DNA of 56,682 nucleotides from Aureimonas sp. Leaf427 (GTDB lineage: Bacteria > Pseudomonadota > Alphaproteobacteria > Rhizobiales > Rhizobiaceae): the NCBI RefSeq assembly GCF_001425485.1, contig NZ_LMQW01000012.1:628102-684783 (forward strand). The letters run 5' to 3'. A program made the translations under genes and the position numbers. A model generated the notes under the pieces. The model worked only from the letters and a program-made list of their open reading frames with translations. It ran no database searches and had not been told where the DNA came from. This document shows, piece by piece, positions 44,912 through 54,146 of this stretch. Numbering within the stretch: position 1 is the first letter of the stretch; every line of letters starts with the position of its first letter.

Positions 44912-45703
44912 ATGTATCTCGACGCCATCATCCTCGGCTTTGTGGAAGGCCTGACCGAATTCATCCCGGTCTCTTCCACCGGCCACATCCTGCTCCTCGG
45001 CGAGCTGATCGGCTTCCACTCAACGGCCGGCACGTTCGAGGTGCTGATCCAGCTGGGCGCCGTGCTCGCCGTGCTCTCGGTCTATGCCGCCAAGATCTAC
45101 GAGCTGATCGTGACGCTGCCCAAGAGCCCGGCCAGCCGCCGCTTCGTCGCCGGCGTCCTCGTCGCCTTCCTGCCGGCCGCCGTGATCGGCGCCATCGCGC
45201 ACGACTTCATCAAGACGGTGCTCTTCGAATCGCCGATGACGATCTGCGTGGCGCTTCTCGTCGGCGGCATCGCGCTTCTCTTCATCGACCGCATGCCGAT
45301 AGAGCGCAAATATACGAGCCTTGCCGACTACACGCTGCCGCTCTGCTTCAAGATCGGCCTCTTCCAGTGCCTCGCGATGATCCCCGGCACGTCGCGCTCG
45401 GGCGCCACGATCGCCGGCGCGCTGCTGCTGGGCACCGACAAGCGCTCGGCCGCGGAGTTCTCCTTCTTCCTCGCCATGCCCACCATGGCCGGCGCCTTCG
45501 CCTACGATCTCTACAAGAACCGCGACGTGCTCTCGACCGACGACATCTCGCTGATCGCCATCGGCTTCGTCGTCTCCTTCGTCACCGCCCTCTTCGTGGT
45601 GCGCTATCTCCTCGACTTCGTGTCGAAGCACGGCTTCGCGCCCTTCGCCTGGTGGCGGATCGCGGTCGGCTCGATCGGCATCGTGACGCTTCTCCTGCGC
45701 TGA
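44912..45703 (+). CDS. uppP: Undecaprenyl-diphosphatase
   Basis: A 263-aa membrane enzyme recycling undecaprenyl diphosphate for cell-wall synthesis. BacA/UppP signatures: [26 protein letters not shown] near the N-terminus and [18 protein letters not shown] later, holding the catalytic Glu, Ser and Arg residues. Eight or so helices. A clear terminator follows about 40 bases after the stop. Confidence 0.95.
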   Translation: MYLDAIILGFVEGLTEFIPVSSTGHILLLGELIGFHSTAGTFEVLIQLGAVLAVLSVYAAKIYELIVTLPKSPASRRFVAGVLVAFLPAAVIGAIAHDFIKTVLFESPMTICVALLVGGIALLFIDRMPIERKYTSLADYTLPLCFKIGLFQCLAMIPGTSRSGATIAGALLLGTDKRSAAEFSFFLAMPTMAGAFAYDLYKNRDVLSTDDISLIAIGFVVSFVTALFVVRYLLDFVSKHGFAPFAWWRIAVGSIGIVTLLLR

Positions 45704-45741
45704 CCGCCGCCGGCCGCCGGCACCGGACGACAGGACTGAAG

Positions 45742-45780
45742 AAGGCACCGCGCGCCGGAGGGCTCGCGGTGCCTTTTCGT
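45742..45780 (+). terminator. Rho-independent terminator of uppP
   Basis: AAGGCACCGC and GCGGTGCCTT form a 10-bp stem around a 14-base loop and are followed by TTCGTTTT. Confidence 0.85.
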
Positions 45781-45831
45781 TTTCGCGGACGAAGGCGCGG
45801 GGTCGAACGCTCCCCTGCGGAGCCGCCGGCT

Positions 45832-46587
45832 TCAGTGGCCGAAGAGGCCGCGCCGCAGGAAATCGAGCGCGAGCACGGTGAGGACGCCCTTGAGGATGCG
45901 CCGGAACCAGGTCTCGTCCAGCCGCTTCAAGACCCGCGTGCCGAGCATGGTGCCGAGAAATCCGGTCGCGACCATCGCGATCGTCAAAGGCAGGTAGGGG
46001 CCGAAGGCGACGCCGAGCGAGAAGAAGGCGGCGCCCTTCAGCGCGTGCTGGATCGAGGTCGTCGCGGCCATGGTGCCGACCATGGTCTCGCGGTCGTCGA
46101 AGGTCTGGGCGAAGACGCCGGCGTTCACCGGCCCGGTCGCGCCGAAGAACATGGAGAGGATCGTCATGAAGATCCCGAAGCCCGCAAAGCCGAGCCGGCC
46201 CATGCGCCCGGCTTTCGGCAGGGGGACGTAGGTCAGGACGAGGATGAAGAGGCCGAGCGCGATCTGCAGCATGGCCTCGGGCAGCGCAACCACGAACTGC
46301 GCCCCGATCGCCGCGCCGAGGATCGAGCCCGCCAGAAACGGCCAGACCGCCCACCAGGCGACCTTGCGCCATTGCATCGCGACGCGCCCGACATTGGAGC
46401 CGAGCTGCACCAGACCATGGATGGGGATGAGGAGCGCGATGGGCAGATAGAGCCCGAGCACCGCCAGCATGACGAGGCCGCCGCCGAGGCCGAAGGCGGC
46501 CGTCGTCGCGGAGGTGAGAAGGCTCACCACGAGAAGCAGGCCGGAAGCGCCGGGCCCGATCCCCGGAGCGGTCAGAAGCTCCAGCAC
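45832..46587 (-). CDS. TSUP family transporter (TauE/SafE)
   Basis: A 251-aa membrane protein with eight helices. The family pattern AAFGLGGGLVMLAVLGLYLP appears in the first repeat and FMTILSMFFGATGPVNA in the second. TSUP proteins export sulfite, sulfoacetate or related anions; substrate not assignable here. Confidence 0.87.
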   Translation of the reverse strand: MLELLTAPGIGPGASGLLLVVSLLTSATTAAFGLGGGLVMLAVLGLYLPIALLIPIHGLVQLGSNVGRVAMQWRKVAWWAVWPFLAGSILGAAIGAQFVVALPEAMLQIALGLFILVLTYVPLPKAGRMGRLGFAGFGIFMTILSMFFGATGPVNAGVFAQTFDDRETMVGTMAATTSIQHALKGAAFFSLGVAFGPYLPLTIAMVATGFLGTMLGTRVLKRLDETWFRRILKGVLTVLALDFLRRGLFGH

Positions 46588-46722
46588 GGGCCCGCCATCT
46601 CACGATCCGCAAGGGCCGGGACGTCGGCCCCGCCGGAACCGAAGTCCACGTCAGGCGCCGCGATACGCCGCGCCTGACGGCGGACGACGGATCCGGCAGC
46701 CATTCGCGGCGCCTTTCCCGCC

Positions 46723-47727
46723 TCAGATCGCCTCTTCCTCCTCGCGGCGCATGCCGCCGGCCTGCGGCTCCGGCTTGGTGAACTGCCCCTGCGGGCGAAA
46801 GCGCACGAGATAGGTCGGCAGGATCGCCTCGAGCCCCTGGGGAGCGATGCCGAAGGCGGCGAGCGTGCGCCCCTCCGCCTTGGCCGAGTCGGAGACGATG
46901 TTGTCGTGGCGCAGCTGCTCGACCTGATCGGGCGTCAGCGGCGCGCCCGGCAGATGCTTGGCCACGCCCGCCAGCCGCTCGGCGAGGCCGAAGGGAATGT
47001 CGAGGAGGTGGCGCCGGCGCTGGATCACGCCGAGCATGATCTCCATCATCTCGCGGAAGGTGAGCACCTCCGGCCCGCCGATCTCGTAGATCCGGCCGCT
47101 GGGAACCGTGCCGTCGACGGTCGCGGCGACGGCCTCGGCCAGATCGTTGACGAAGACCGGCTGGAAGCGCGACGTGCCGCCGCCGATCAGCGGCAGGACC
47201 GGGCTCATCCGCGCCATGTCGGCGAAGCGGTTGAAGAACTGGTCCTCGGCGCCGAAGACGATGGAGGGGCGCAGGATCGTCGCCTCCGGCAGAACCTCCC
47301 GCACGGCGCGCTCGCCCTCCGCCTTGGTGCGGGCATAGGCGGACTTGGAGCCGGTGTCGGCGCCGATGGCGGAGATCTGCGTCAGGCCCGCGCCCGCGCC
47401 GCGCGCCGCTTCGGCGACTGCGCGGGGGCCGAAGGCCTGGAGCGCGTTGAAGCTCTGGCGGCCGGATTCCGACAGGATGCCGACGAGGTTGACGACGTGG
47501 TCGGCACCCTCCACCGCGCGGTCGACGGACCAGCGGTGGCGCAGATTGGCCTGGATCGGCATGACCTGGCCCATATTGCCGGCGGTCTGCAGATGATAGG
47601 CGAGATCGGGCCGGCGCGAGGCGACGCGGATGCGATGGCCGCGCCGGGCGAGCGCGCGCACCACGTAGCGCCCGATGAAGCCCGAGCCGCCGAAGACCGT
47701 GACCGTCTTCTCCGTGTCGATCGCCAT
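46723..47727 (-). CDS. NDUFA9-like NAD(P)-binding protein (complex I assembly type)
   Basis: A 334-aa atypical SDR with VFGGSGFIGRYV (about 10-21), the NDUFA9/CIA30-like group: LRHRWSVDRAVEGADHVVNLVGIL and SAYARTKAEGERAVRE. The alphaproteobacterial members are linked to respiratory complex I or quinone biology. The ATG at 47727 suits an upstream AGGAAGAGG better than the ATG at 47736. Confidence 0.84.
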   Translation of the reverse strand: MAIDTEKTVTVFGGSGFIGRYVVRALARRGHRIRVASRRPDLAYHLQTAGNMGQVMPIQANLRHRWSVDRAVEGADHVVNLVGILSESGRQSFNALQAFGPRAVAEAARGAGAGLTQISAIGADTGSKSAYARTKAEGERAVREVLPEATILRPSIVFGAEDQFFNRFADMARMSPVLPLIGGGTSRFQPVFVNDLAEAVAATVDGTVPSGRIYEIGGPEVLTFREMMEIMLGVIQRRRHLLDIPFGLAERLAGVAKHLPGAPLTPDQVEQLRHDNIVSDSAKAEGRTLAAFGIAPQGLEAILPTYLVRFRPQGQFTKPEPQAGGMRREEEEAI

Positions 47728-47958
47728 GCGCCTCATCCTCTTCCTGGGTTCGTTCGCCGCCCCCGGCCGCACGTCTGCAAGGCCGCCGCCGCCGAGTGCC
47801 CGAAGCAGCACCACCGCTTTTTCTGCTCCATACCCGTTCGCAGCTGCAAGGTGAAGGGTACAGCCCCCCTTGCGTCGACACGCCTCCGGCCGCCCGATCC
47901 GCCCACCTCCCGCCGCCGCCGCCCGGTCTCTTTCATTCCCTCCCCCACATTTCCCGCG

Positions 47959-47986
47959 TTGACAGCGCCGCTCCCGAACACTAGAG
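47959..47986 (+). promoter_or_regulatory. Promoter of tRNA-Leu
   Basis: TTGACA (47959-47964) and CTAGAG (47981-47986) with 16-base spacing end 23 bases before the tRNA. The -35 is consensus, the -10 is weak. Confidence 0.5.
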
Positions 47987-48008
47987 GTCACGCCACATGC
48001 CTCGGCAT

Positions 48009-48093
48009 GCCCAGGTGGCGGAATTGGTAGACGCGCACGGTTCAGGTCCGTGTACCGCAAGGTGTGAAGGTTCGAGTCCTTTCCTGGGCACCA
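48009..48093 (+). tRNA. tRNA-Leu (anticodon CAG)
   Basis: 85 nt including an encoded CCA. Acceptor arms GCCCAGG and CCTGGGC pair fully; the D-arm begins TGGCGGAATTGGTAGACGC as in type II leucine tRNAs; the anticodon stem CACGG/CCGTG holds loop TTCAGGT; a variable arm and the T-loop TTCGAGTCC follow. It is the attachment target of the integrase gene starting 85 bases downstream. Confidence 0.95.
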
Positions 48094-48178
48094 TTCTCTC
48101 GGAATGTCGTGAGAAGCCAAAGAGATAAGCGAGATCATAGCGTTAGGGCGGCCCGAGTGATACAATCGGGTAATACAA

Positions 48179-49828
48179 ATGGCCCTTCGTATGCCGCAGC
48201 CCTGGTCACATCCTAAAACAAACATGTTTTGGTTTCGGCGGGCCGTTCCCGCCGATCTTCGCGCGGCTGTTGGTAAGCGCGAGGAGTTGGTTTCGCTCGG
48301 CACTAAGGACCCGAAGCTCGCGCGCGTGAAGTACGCGCAGGTGCTGGCTGAGGTCGAGGCGCGATGGGCAAACCTACGTGCTGGGCAACGTTCTCTGACA
48401 GAACGAGAAGCTCATGAAATCGCCCGCACCGCTCACGACTCTTGGATCAGGTGGCATCAGGACGAGCCTAGCGAGCAGTTTGCATGGGTACCGCGCCTTT
48501 ATCGGTATTTGTGGCTCCAGGACTCTCCGGTGAACAAGTGGGCCGAAGGCACGGTGCCAGCCGACAACCTGCTTGTGCAAGCCATGCGCCGGTTCTGCTT
48601 CATACAAGCGGACAATAGCCTCGCGCACCATGGCATGGCTGTTGACGATTTTAGCCGCCTCAAGCTCGCCAAAGCCATGGCAGCGGCGTTCCAGCGCGCA
48701 AGTCTGACCATCACGGATCTCGCGATCGGGCGCCTTAGCGTCGAGGAAGTTCAAGCGCTTTCAGCCTGCGAACAGGCCAAGGGTAGTAGCACCACTTCCC
48801 TTTCACACAATCTAAAGCTTCCGCCGAAATCGAACGTTGCACCGAAAGGTAAAAGCCCAGCAGTCACCGTGACTGGTCTCTTTGATGCCTGGTGGCGGGA
48901 GGCGCAGGCGGGAGGGCGCAAGCCAAGCACTCACGAAAGCTATTCTAATACGGTGAAAAGCCTCATCGCGTTCCTCAAGCACGATGACGCAGAATGGATC
49001 ACGGCCGAGGACATTGTTGCCTACAAGGACCATCGCCTCGCTACGCCATCACCGCGTACCGGCAAAATCCCTAGCGCTAAAACGGTCAAAGACAGCGACC
49101 TATCGGCTCTCAAAACGCTGTTTAGCTGGGCGGTCATGAACCGAAAGCTTCCCGCTAATCCGGCGGCTGGATTGACGATCAAGGTTGGCCGCAGGGCTCA
49201 GCTCCGGCCAAAGGGATTCGTCGAGTCGGAGGCACGAGCAATCTTGTCTACGGCCCTCACCTACGAAGCGGGGCCGCGCGAGCACCCTCGTACTGTAGCT
49301 GCCAAGCGCTGGATCCCGTGGCTGTGCGCGTTTAGCGGCGCGAGAGTTGGCGAGATTGCGCAGTTGCGACGACAGGACATCCGGCGCGAGGCAGAATGGT
49401 GGGTGATCCAGGTGACGCCCGAGGCGGGCACGGTGAAAACGAACCAAGCGCGGGACATTGTGCTTCATCCACAGCTGGTCGAGCTTGGCTTCCCAAGGTT
49501 CGTCGAAGAGAGTGCCCCGGGTCACCTCTTTCTTGTTCCTGCACCGGGCGGCGACGTCCTTGGACCGCTATCAGGCCTCCTAAATCGGATGCGGGAGTTT
49601 GTGCGGCCCGTTGTGCCCGACCCTCGTGTTCAACCAAATCACGGCTGGCGACATCTGTTCACCACGCTGTGCATCGATGCGGAGATTGAAGGACGCGTTT
49701 ACAATGCGATCCAGGGTCATGCGGCACGGAACGTTGCCGAGCAGTATGGCGACGTCACTCTGAAAGCCAAAGCCGCCGCTATCAGCAAGTTGCCATGGTT
49801 TGATATCAAGCCCCCATCCTCAGCATGA
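48179..49828 (+). CDS. int: Tyrosine recombinase/integrase (DUF6538 N-terminal type)
   Basis: A 549-aa integrase. The N-terminus (MFWFRRAVPADLRAAVGKREELVSLGTKD) is the DUF6538-like domain; a core-binding SAM-like domain follows (about 225-320), then the catalytic domain with Arg389 (FSGARVGEIAQL), His488-x-x-Arg491 (HGWRH), His514 and the nucleophile Tyr523 (EQYGDV), all intact. Transcribed away from tRNA-Leu, the usual arrangement for elements integrated at a tRNA 3' end. No excisionase gene is recognised. Confidence 0.94.
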   Translation: MALRMPQPWSHPKTNMFWFRRAVPADLRAAVGKREELVSLGTKDPKLARVKYAQVLAEVEARWANLRAGQRSLTEREAHEIARTAHDSWIRWHQDEPSEQFAWVPRLYRYLWLQDSPVNKWAEGTVPADNLLVQAMRRFCFIQADNSLAHHGMAVDDFSRLKLAKAMAAAFQRASLTITDLAIGRLSVEEVQALSACEQAKGSSTTSLSHNLKLPPKSNVAPKGKSPAVTVTGLFDAWWREAQAGGRKPSTHESYSNTVKSLIAFLKHDDAEWITAEDIVAYKDHRLATPSPRTGKIPSAKTVKDSDLSALKTLFSWAVMNRKLPANPAAGLTIKVGRRAQLRPKGFVESEARAILSTALTYEAGPREHPRTVAAKRWIPWLCAFSGARVGEIAQLRRQDIRREAEWWVIQVTPEAGTVKTNQARDIVLHPQLVELGFPRFVEESAPGHLFLVPAPGGDVLGPLSGLLNRMREFVRPVVPDPRVQPNHGWRHLFTTLCIDAEIEGRVYNAIQGHAARNVAEQYGDVTLKAKAAAISKLPWFDIKPPSSA

Positions 49829-50072
49829 TCGACGAAATGCTGCTGCAAAGCTCCACCGGACGACTTTCTCAGGTTCGCCGCTGAAACGGGTTTTCACATG
49901 AGACCGTAGGGATGGTGCCGGCGCACACAAGGCAGCAGCGGCGAACCAGCGCGCTGGCCTTCTCTTTCAGCGGCCCGAACTGATAAAGACGCGACGGTAA
50001 ACATGTTGAGTTAAACTGAGCAGCGAGGTAGCGACGGCGAGTTGACCAGAATTACTGCATAGGAGGATAGGC

Positions 50073-51113
50073 TTGAGCATGAGAGCCGAGGGAAGCAAGT
50101 TAGACTTCGTGGCTCGGCATCGGCTGAGGCGTGTGAACCCAACGATTCTTGAATATCTCCTAAGGCTGGCTGATCCCATCACCCGGGCAGAGCAAAGTGC
50201 GTTTGCGAAGTCGATAGTAATAAATTCGCTCGATAGCTTTCTATCTTGCGGAGAAGACGTTGAAGCTACGGGATGGTATGCACTTGTAATCAATTCGATT
50301 TCTAAGATAGTTTATGAGAATAACATTGATTATATTTTGATGTCTGCCGCAGACCTAGAGCCATTAGTCCCACAAGCGGTCACAATGGAAATCGAGAATA
50401 GCATTGAAGACGCCGCTATAGAATTGCAATCCCTGCGCGCTATGAGCCGAGTAGATTTAAACCAGGCTTATGCTGACTTATGCGACGAACTTCTTCGTAA
50501 GACTGACACCCCACGCGAGGCTGATTGGGTGACGTGGCTTGCAAAACCTAGCTGGACTCTCGAAGAAACCGCGGCTCTCTTACTTGGGAAGGAGCCGTTT
50601 GTTCTGAATTTGACGGCGAAGAAACTGCCGAACTGGGCACGCTCAGCGTTCAGCGCAAAGCTGGATCTTCTCGAGCGTCACGTCGGAGCTGGGCAACTAA
50701 AGAGTCCGGTTACCTTAGCTGAGATCCAGCGATGGACAGCGAAGCACGATCTCGCCGCTCCAAGCGAATTATGCGGAAAGCCAATGCCGGGAAACCCGAG
50801 TAGGTCAAGCGACGAGGGTGAACCTCGCCCCAACACACTAGCCGTCTTGCGCCACGCACTTCTCTACTTTGCAGTCACCCACCATGGATATGATCCCGTG
50901 GCTGCTTTAAAGACTGGTGAAGCCGACATCGCCGTGAAGTCTCGCGTTCCGAAGCAAATCAGCGATGCACTCAAAAATGCTGGACTACAATCGAGTGACC
51001 GAACCATTCGAGATCACTTAAAAGCTGCGGTAGAGATGGTTGTAGCGACCGGAGGCGAAGGCGCTCTCAAAAAGCTTGCCCGACATCGGAAGCTTCCGAG
51101 CAGCGAGCTTTAG
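50073..51113 (+). CDS. Unknown protein of the integrated element (346 aa)
   Basis: A 346-aa soluble protein, no membrane segment. Residues about 1-130 are helical and unrecognised; the middle has WLAKPSWTLEETAALLLGKEP, a segment I recall from several unrelated mobile-element proteins; the last 90 residues (RPNTLAVLRHALLYFA... SDRTIRDHLKAAVEMV) look helical and could bind DNA. A perfect AGGAGG at 50061-50066 lies six bases before TTG (50073) and twelve before ATG (50079), so TTG is favoured. Codon use and GC are clearly lower than in the chromosome. Confidence 0.75.
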   Translation: MSMRAEGSKLDFVARHRLRRVNPTILEYLLRLADPITRAEQSAFAKSIVINSLDSFLSCGEDVEATGWYALVINSISKIVYENNIDYILMSAADLEPLVPQAVTMEIENSIEDAAIELQSLRAMSRVDLNQAYADLCDELLRKTDTPREADWVTWLAKPSWTLEETAALLLGKEPFVLNLTAKKLPNWARSAFSAKLDLLERHVGAGQLKSPVTLAEIQRWTAKHDLAAPSELCGKPMPGNPSRSSDEGEPRPNTLAVLRHALLYFAVTHHGYDPVAALKTGEADIAVKSRVPKQISDALKNAGLQSSDRTIRDHLKAAVEMVVATGGEGALKKLARHRKLPSSEL

Positions 51114-51473
51114 CTTCCGACCATTTGGGCCGATGTCGTCGGGGTTCGCAGCCCCCGACGGAGGTTCATCTTGGACCCGTATACCACTTTCTCAGACTCG
51201 CACTGTTCGGCTCTCAGCCGCCCTCGCTTCCACTGTTTGCTATCGATTGCGCTCCGCTTTGGTTTGTTTAGCGGGGTGACAGGTGCACGAGCGCGCGCAC
51301 GTCTGTATCGCGCACCGCTGGGTACGGCACTGAGGAAGTCCATGCGCTCCTCATCCAGCGCTCGCGGGCCGCCGCTTGGCCGAAAGACGCGGCAACCGCG
51401 CGACGCGCAGATGACTGATGCACGAGGACCCTCGACACTACAAAATCCTGGAAACCTGGAAAAGAGAACCGCC
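51114..51473. other. Intergenic region in the integrated element
   Basis: 360 bp. Besides the hairpin at 51137-51160 nothing definite is seen. An open frame runs through it into the next gene but starts only because stops are absent; the sequence there does not look coding. Confidence 0.4.
51137..51160 (+). terminator. Hairpin after the 346-aa gene
   Basis: CGTCGGGG and CCCCGACG form an 8-bp stem around TTCGCAGC, 23 bases after the stop. No T-tract, so it may be a weak or factor-dependent terminator. Confidence 0.4.
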
Positions 51474-52286
51474 ATGTCTTGGAACGACAATGACGTTGAC
51501 GAACGTGACTTGATTGACGAGCTTTCCAAGCTTGTGAACAATCCCCTTGAGAGCCTCCAGAGGTTGAAAAAAGACTTTTCGAAGTTTGAAAAGAACGTCA
51601 ACGATCAGAAATATCAGTTTTTGGCAATGATCGTCGCCCTGTATTACGAGATCACCAAGTCCGCCGTACTCAAGAATGATTTTTTGACACTTATGAAATT
51701 GGAAAAGTATGCTGAGACGATTGATGACAAAAAGCTGCTTCGCAACGTATTTCGCTATGTCCTCGGAGCGCCGAAGCATGGTCCTTTGTATGAGCGAGCT
51801 CGCATCTATGCGCGTGCTTTGCAGGACGCCGTTTCGAGGCGCATCGCTCCCAAGGACATTCCTGACCTGATCCGAGAAGCGAACGGAGTCGAGGAGCTCT
51901 ACGCTCGCCAGAAGGCGAAGTTGGAAGGAACTTCCTCGTCGCATCGTCGCGGTGTCAACTTCCCTGTCGTAGACGATCACGGCATTGGCGGACAAGGCGA
52001 CAAAGAAGACGGCAGTGATGAGGATGAGGAGGACAACGGCGTCCATCTGGTGAAACCTGATAACGGCCCGAGCCACGAAAATCCGCGTGTTAAGGAGGGT
52101 AGTCGCTCGAAATCAACGAACATTCCTTTCAACTCCCAAAGGGATCTCAAGGTAAGTTGCCAGACGGAGGCAGACCTCAGCGAAGTACTTGGGGCGAAGG
52201 TGAGACGCAGCAAGCTCCTTGTAGAATTCAATTACCCTGAGGGCGGACCGATCGAGATTACCTTGTTGGATTGGGAGCCTGCGTAA
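51474..52286 (+). CDS. Unknown protein with acidic linker (270 aa)
   Basis: A 270-aa protein in three parts: a helical, heptad-like N-terminal half (residues about 1-150, e.g. LESLQRLKKDFSKFEKNV); a low-complexity linker with an acidic run around residues 177-188 (EDGSDEDEEDNG); and a C-terminal 55-residue piece (VSCQTEADLSEVLGAKVRRSKLLVEFNYPEGGP) with alternating beta-like pattern. The ATG at 51474 is preferred over the longer frame. A strong terminator follows 25 bases after the stop. No family recognised. Confidence 0.7.
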   Translation: MSWNDNDVDERDLIDELSKLVNNPLESLQRLKKDFSKFEKNVNDQKYQFLAMIVALYYEITKSAVLKNDFLTLMKLEKYAETIDDKKLLRNVFRYVLGAPKHGPLYERARIYARALQDAVSRRIAPKDIPDLIREANGVEELYARQKAKLEGTSSSHRRGVNFPVVDDHGIGGQGDKEDGSDEDEEDNGVHLVKPDNGPSHENPRVKEGSRSKSTNIPFNSQRDLKVSCQTEADLSEVLGAKVRRSKLLVEFNYPEGGPIEITLLDWEPA

Positions 52287-52758
52287 CCAGGCATCAGGTT
52301 CGTTACTGTCAGGCCAGGGCGTTCGCCCTGGCCTTTTTTAAGCTACTGCGTTCGAACTGATGACATCCGTCACGCTTGCAAATTAAGTGGAGACAAAGCG
52401 CTAAGTAGAGTTGACACGCGATAAGGAGTACCTCGTCGAGCTGCGTAAAGGGTGTTGAGCACGATACCAATTCGAGCTCGACAACGGTCGCCCCGGCTCT
52501 CACGTGGACTCTCCCCGGATGAGCAGGACGGCCTTCATAAGACGGCAAATGCAAACCCAAGAGTCGGGTCTGTATATGGCACCCCGCGCCGCTAGGAGCC
52601 ATCGAAGCCCGAACAACCCAACATCAAGCCAGCCCCAACACTCGCCTTATTCAGCGATTGCTTCGTCTAAAACAATAATTCAATACATGATAGTTATCAG
52701 CTTATGCTTCTTGACCTCATAGAGGAGAAGAAAGATACCTCTCAATACTAAATTGAAG
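52287..52758. other. Intergenic region between unknown genes
   Basis: 472 bp. After the terminator no gene is convincing on either strand; a minus-strand frame of 97 codons (52309-52602) runs across the terminator and is not called. The last 100 bases are AT-rich (TAATTCAATACATGATAG) and suit a promoter for the next gene. Confidence 0.4.
52312..52339 (+). terminator. Strong rho-independent terminator
   Basis: GGCCAGGGC and GCCCTGGCC form a 9-bp GC-rich stem around GTTC, followed by six T residues. It ends the 270-aa protein gene's transcript. Confidence 0.92.
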
Positions 52759-53325
52759 ATGATGATGTCAGACAGGTTGCGCTACAGACCCCAGGATATT
52801 GTCGGCGGTTATGCAGAGTACGTTCGTCAACACGTCGAAGAAGGCTGGGAGCCAACGTTCATCAGCCTCATGTTCAATCCCCTTGGCGGCTCGGCGTCGG
52901 TTGTCGCTGATCAGATGCGGTACGAGGCAGAGCGCCTCTATGGATGGATGCTGACACGTCGTTGTCGCCGACCTAGGACAACACCCAACTACCGGAAGCC
53001 CATCTTCCTCGGTTGTCCTGACTGGCCGGTACCGAAGTACAATCGTGACAGTTTGCACGAAACTTCGGTCAACGGCGGACGGCACCTGCATGGCATAGAC
53101 CTTACGCCGCCTTGGACGCGCCTTGTCTGCACGCTCTCCGACTTTATCGCGGAAAACCAAGATAAAATGGCGGGCCCTGGCCGCCGGCTTGCTCGCGTGT
53201 ATGCGGAAACGATCACGCAGACGCCCGAGAATGCTGTCGAATACGCCCTCAAGTCGCTGCCGCGCTGCCGGGCGACCTCGGATGACCTGATCATCCTGCC
53301 TCGTTCGCAGAAAGAAGTTTGGTAG
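52759..53325 (+). CDS. Unknown protein with HUH-endonuclease-like motifs (188 aa)
   Basis: A 188-aa protein whose motifs follow the order of HUH nucleases and Rep proteins: FISLMF (residues 35-40, motif I-like), HLHGIDL (109-115, two histidines at 109 and 111, motif II-like), and EYALKS (161-166, Tyr162 and Lys165, motif III-like). I recall related short proteins on proteobacterial mobile elements with NGGLHFHAVLL in the same place. The HUH reading is my inference from motifs. Three ATGs in a row (52759, 52762, 52765) are possible starts; none has a good ribosome-binding site. Confidence 0.65.
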   Translation: MMMSDRLRYRPQDIVGGYAEYVRQHVEEGWEPTFISLMFNPLGGSASVVADQMRYEAERLYGWMLTRRCRRPRTTPNYRKPIFLGCPDWPVPKYNRDSLHETSVNGGRHLHGIDLTPPWTRLVCTLSDFIAENQDKMAGPGRRLARVYAETITQTPENAVEYALKSLPRCRATSDDLIILPRSQKEVW

Positions 53326-53381
53326 GCTCTTGACGGAGCCAAGCGAGCATGGCGTAAGCGGCCCCTTTTGACCGAAGTGCG

Positions 53382-53874
53382 ATGAACGAGACTTGGTCAC
53401 CGCCCCCCTCAGATCTGTGGGACGCCGCGATGGCGGTCGTTCGCCCAACTCTTGTTCTCGGTGACCATCACTTCATCGACCGGCTGCGCAAAGACTTCGC
53501 AGGGCGCCGCGTCACTCGGGCCGTAACTCAGCACGACACGTCGGGGACGCTCGTGCACAACTTCCTTCATCGCTCGGGCATCCTCCGGCGCTGAGGCGGA
53601 CCACGCCTACGGTCCCGGCTGCTATGGCCCGAAGGAATGCGCGGCGATCATTGAAGGTCTTGCCGGACGCATCGATGCGCGGGCGTTCAACTCGACCTTC
53701 CCCGCCGTCTTCCCTGGGTTCGTCCAGCAGTCGATCTGGTAGTTCTGCGCCATGGACGAGCGCAACATCTGCAATGGCAACCTCATCGACGATCGTGGGC
53801 CATGTCAGCATCGATTTTGCCCCGCGGGTGAAGCCTGCGAGCGGGTTGTGCTTCACGAGGCGGTGGTGGGATAA
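53382..53874 (+). pseudogene. Decayed gene of a mobile-element protein
   Basis: Frame 1 encodes MNETWSPPPSDLWDAAMAVV to HNFLHRSGILRR then stops (53592-53594); a second frame continues with EADHAYGPGCYGPKECAAII, hits TAG at 53740-53742 and goes on (NICNGNLIDDRGPCQHRFCP) to TAA at 53872. Both join smoothly at the frame change. I recall longer rhizobial proteins of about 290 aa with the same start and end blocks, so a large internal deletion after QHDT is also likely. It shows a frameshift, a nonsense codon and probably a deletion. Confidence 0.65.
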
Positions 53875-54105
53875 GTTCTGAGATCAAAGGACTTGGATGG
53901 AGAGCTAAAACTGCCGTCTTTGACAGTATGACTGTCATCCTATAGGCTGGGGTTGCTCGACAATGACAAATTCAGCCGGCTTGAGTTGCCGAGCCTGACG
54001 ACAAGGACTGCCTCGATGCTTGATCGAACCCTTTGCCGAATGCCGCACGTGCTGCGTCGCCGCCCGCGATCGGCGCCGGTCGGCTCACCCCTTCATCATC
54101 TCACC

Positions 54106-54128
54106 AAGGGCCCTTCGGGGTCCTTTTT
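54106..54128 (+). terminator. Hairpin with T-tract just before the 54147 gene
   Basis: AAGGGCCC and GGGGTCCTT pair imperfectly around TTC and are followed by T residues, ending 18 bases before the next ATG. It may end an upstream transcript or act as an attenuator for 54147-55345. Confidence 0.5.
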
Positions 54129-54146
54129 CGTTTCTGGAGATTTCCC

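Noticed and set aside
52309-52602. 97-codon minus-strand frame after the 270-aa gene
   Set aside because: It runs through a strong plus-strand terminator and its product has no recognisable features.
53512-53856. 114-codon minus-strand frame in the decayed-gene region
   Set aside because: The plus strand carries remnants of a recognisable gene across the same stretch; the minus product is not protein-like.
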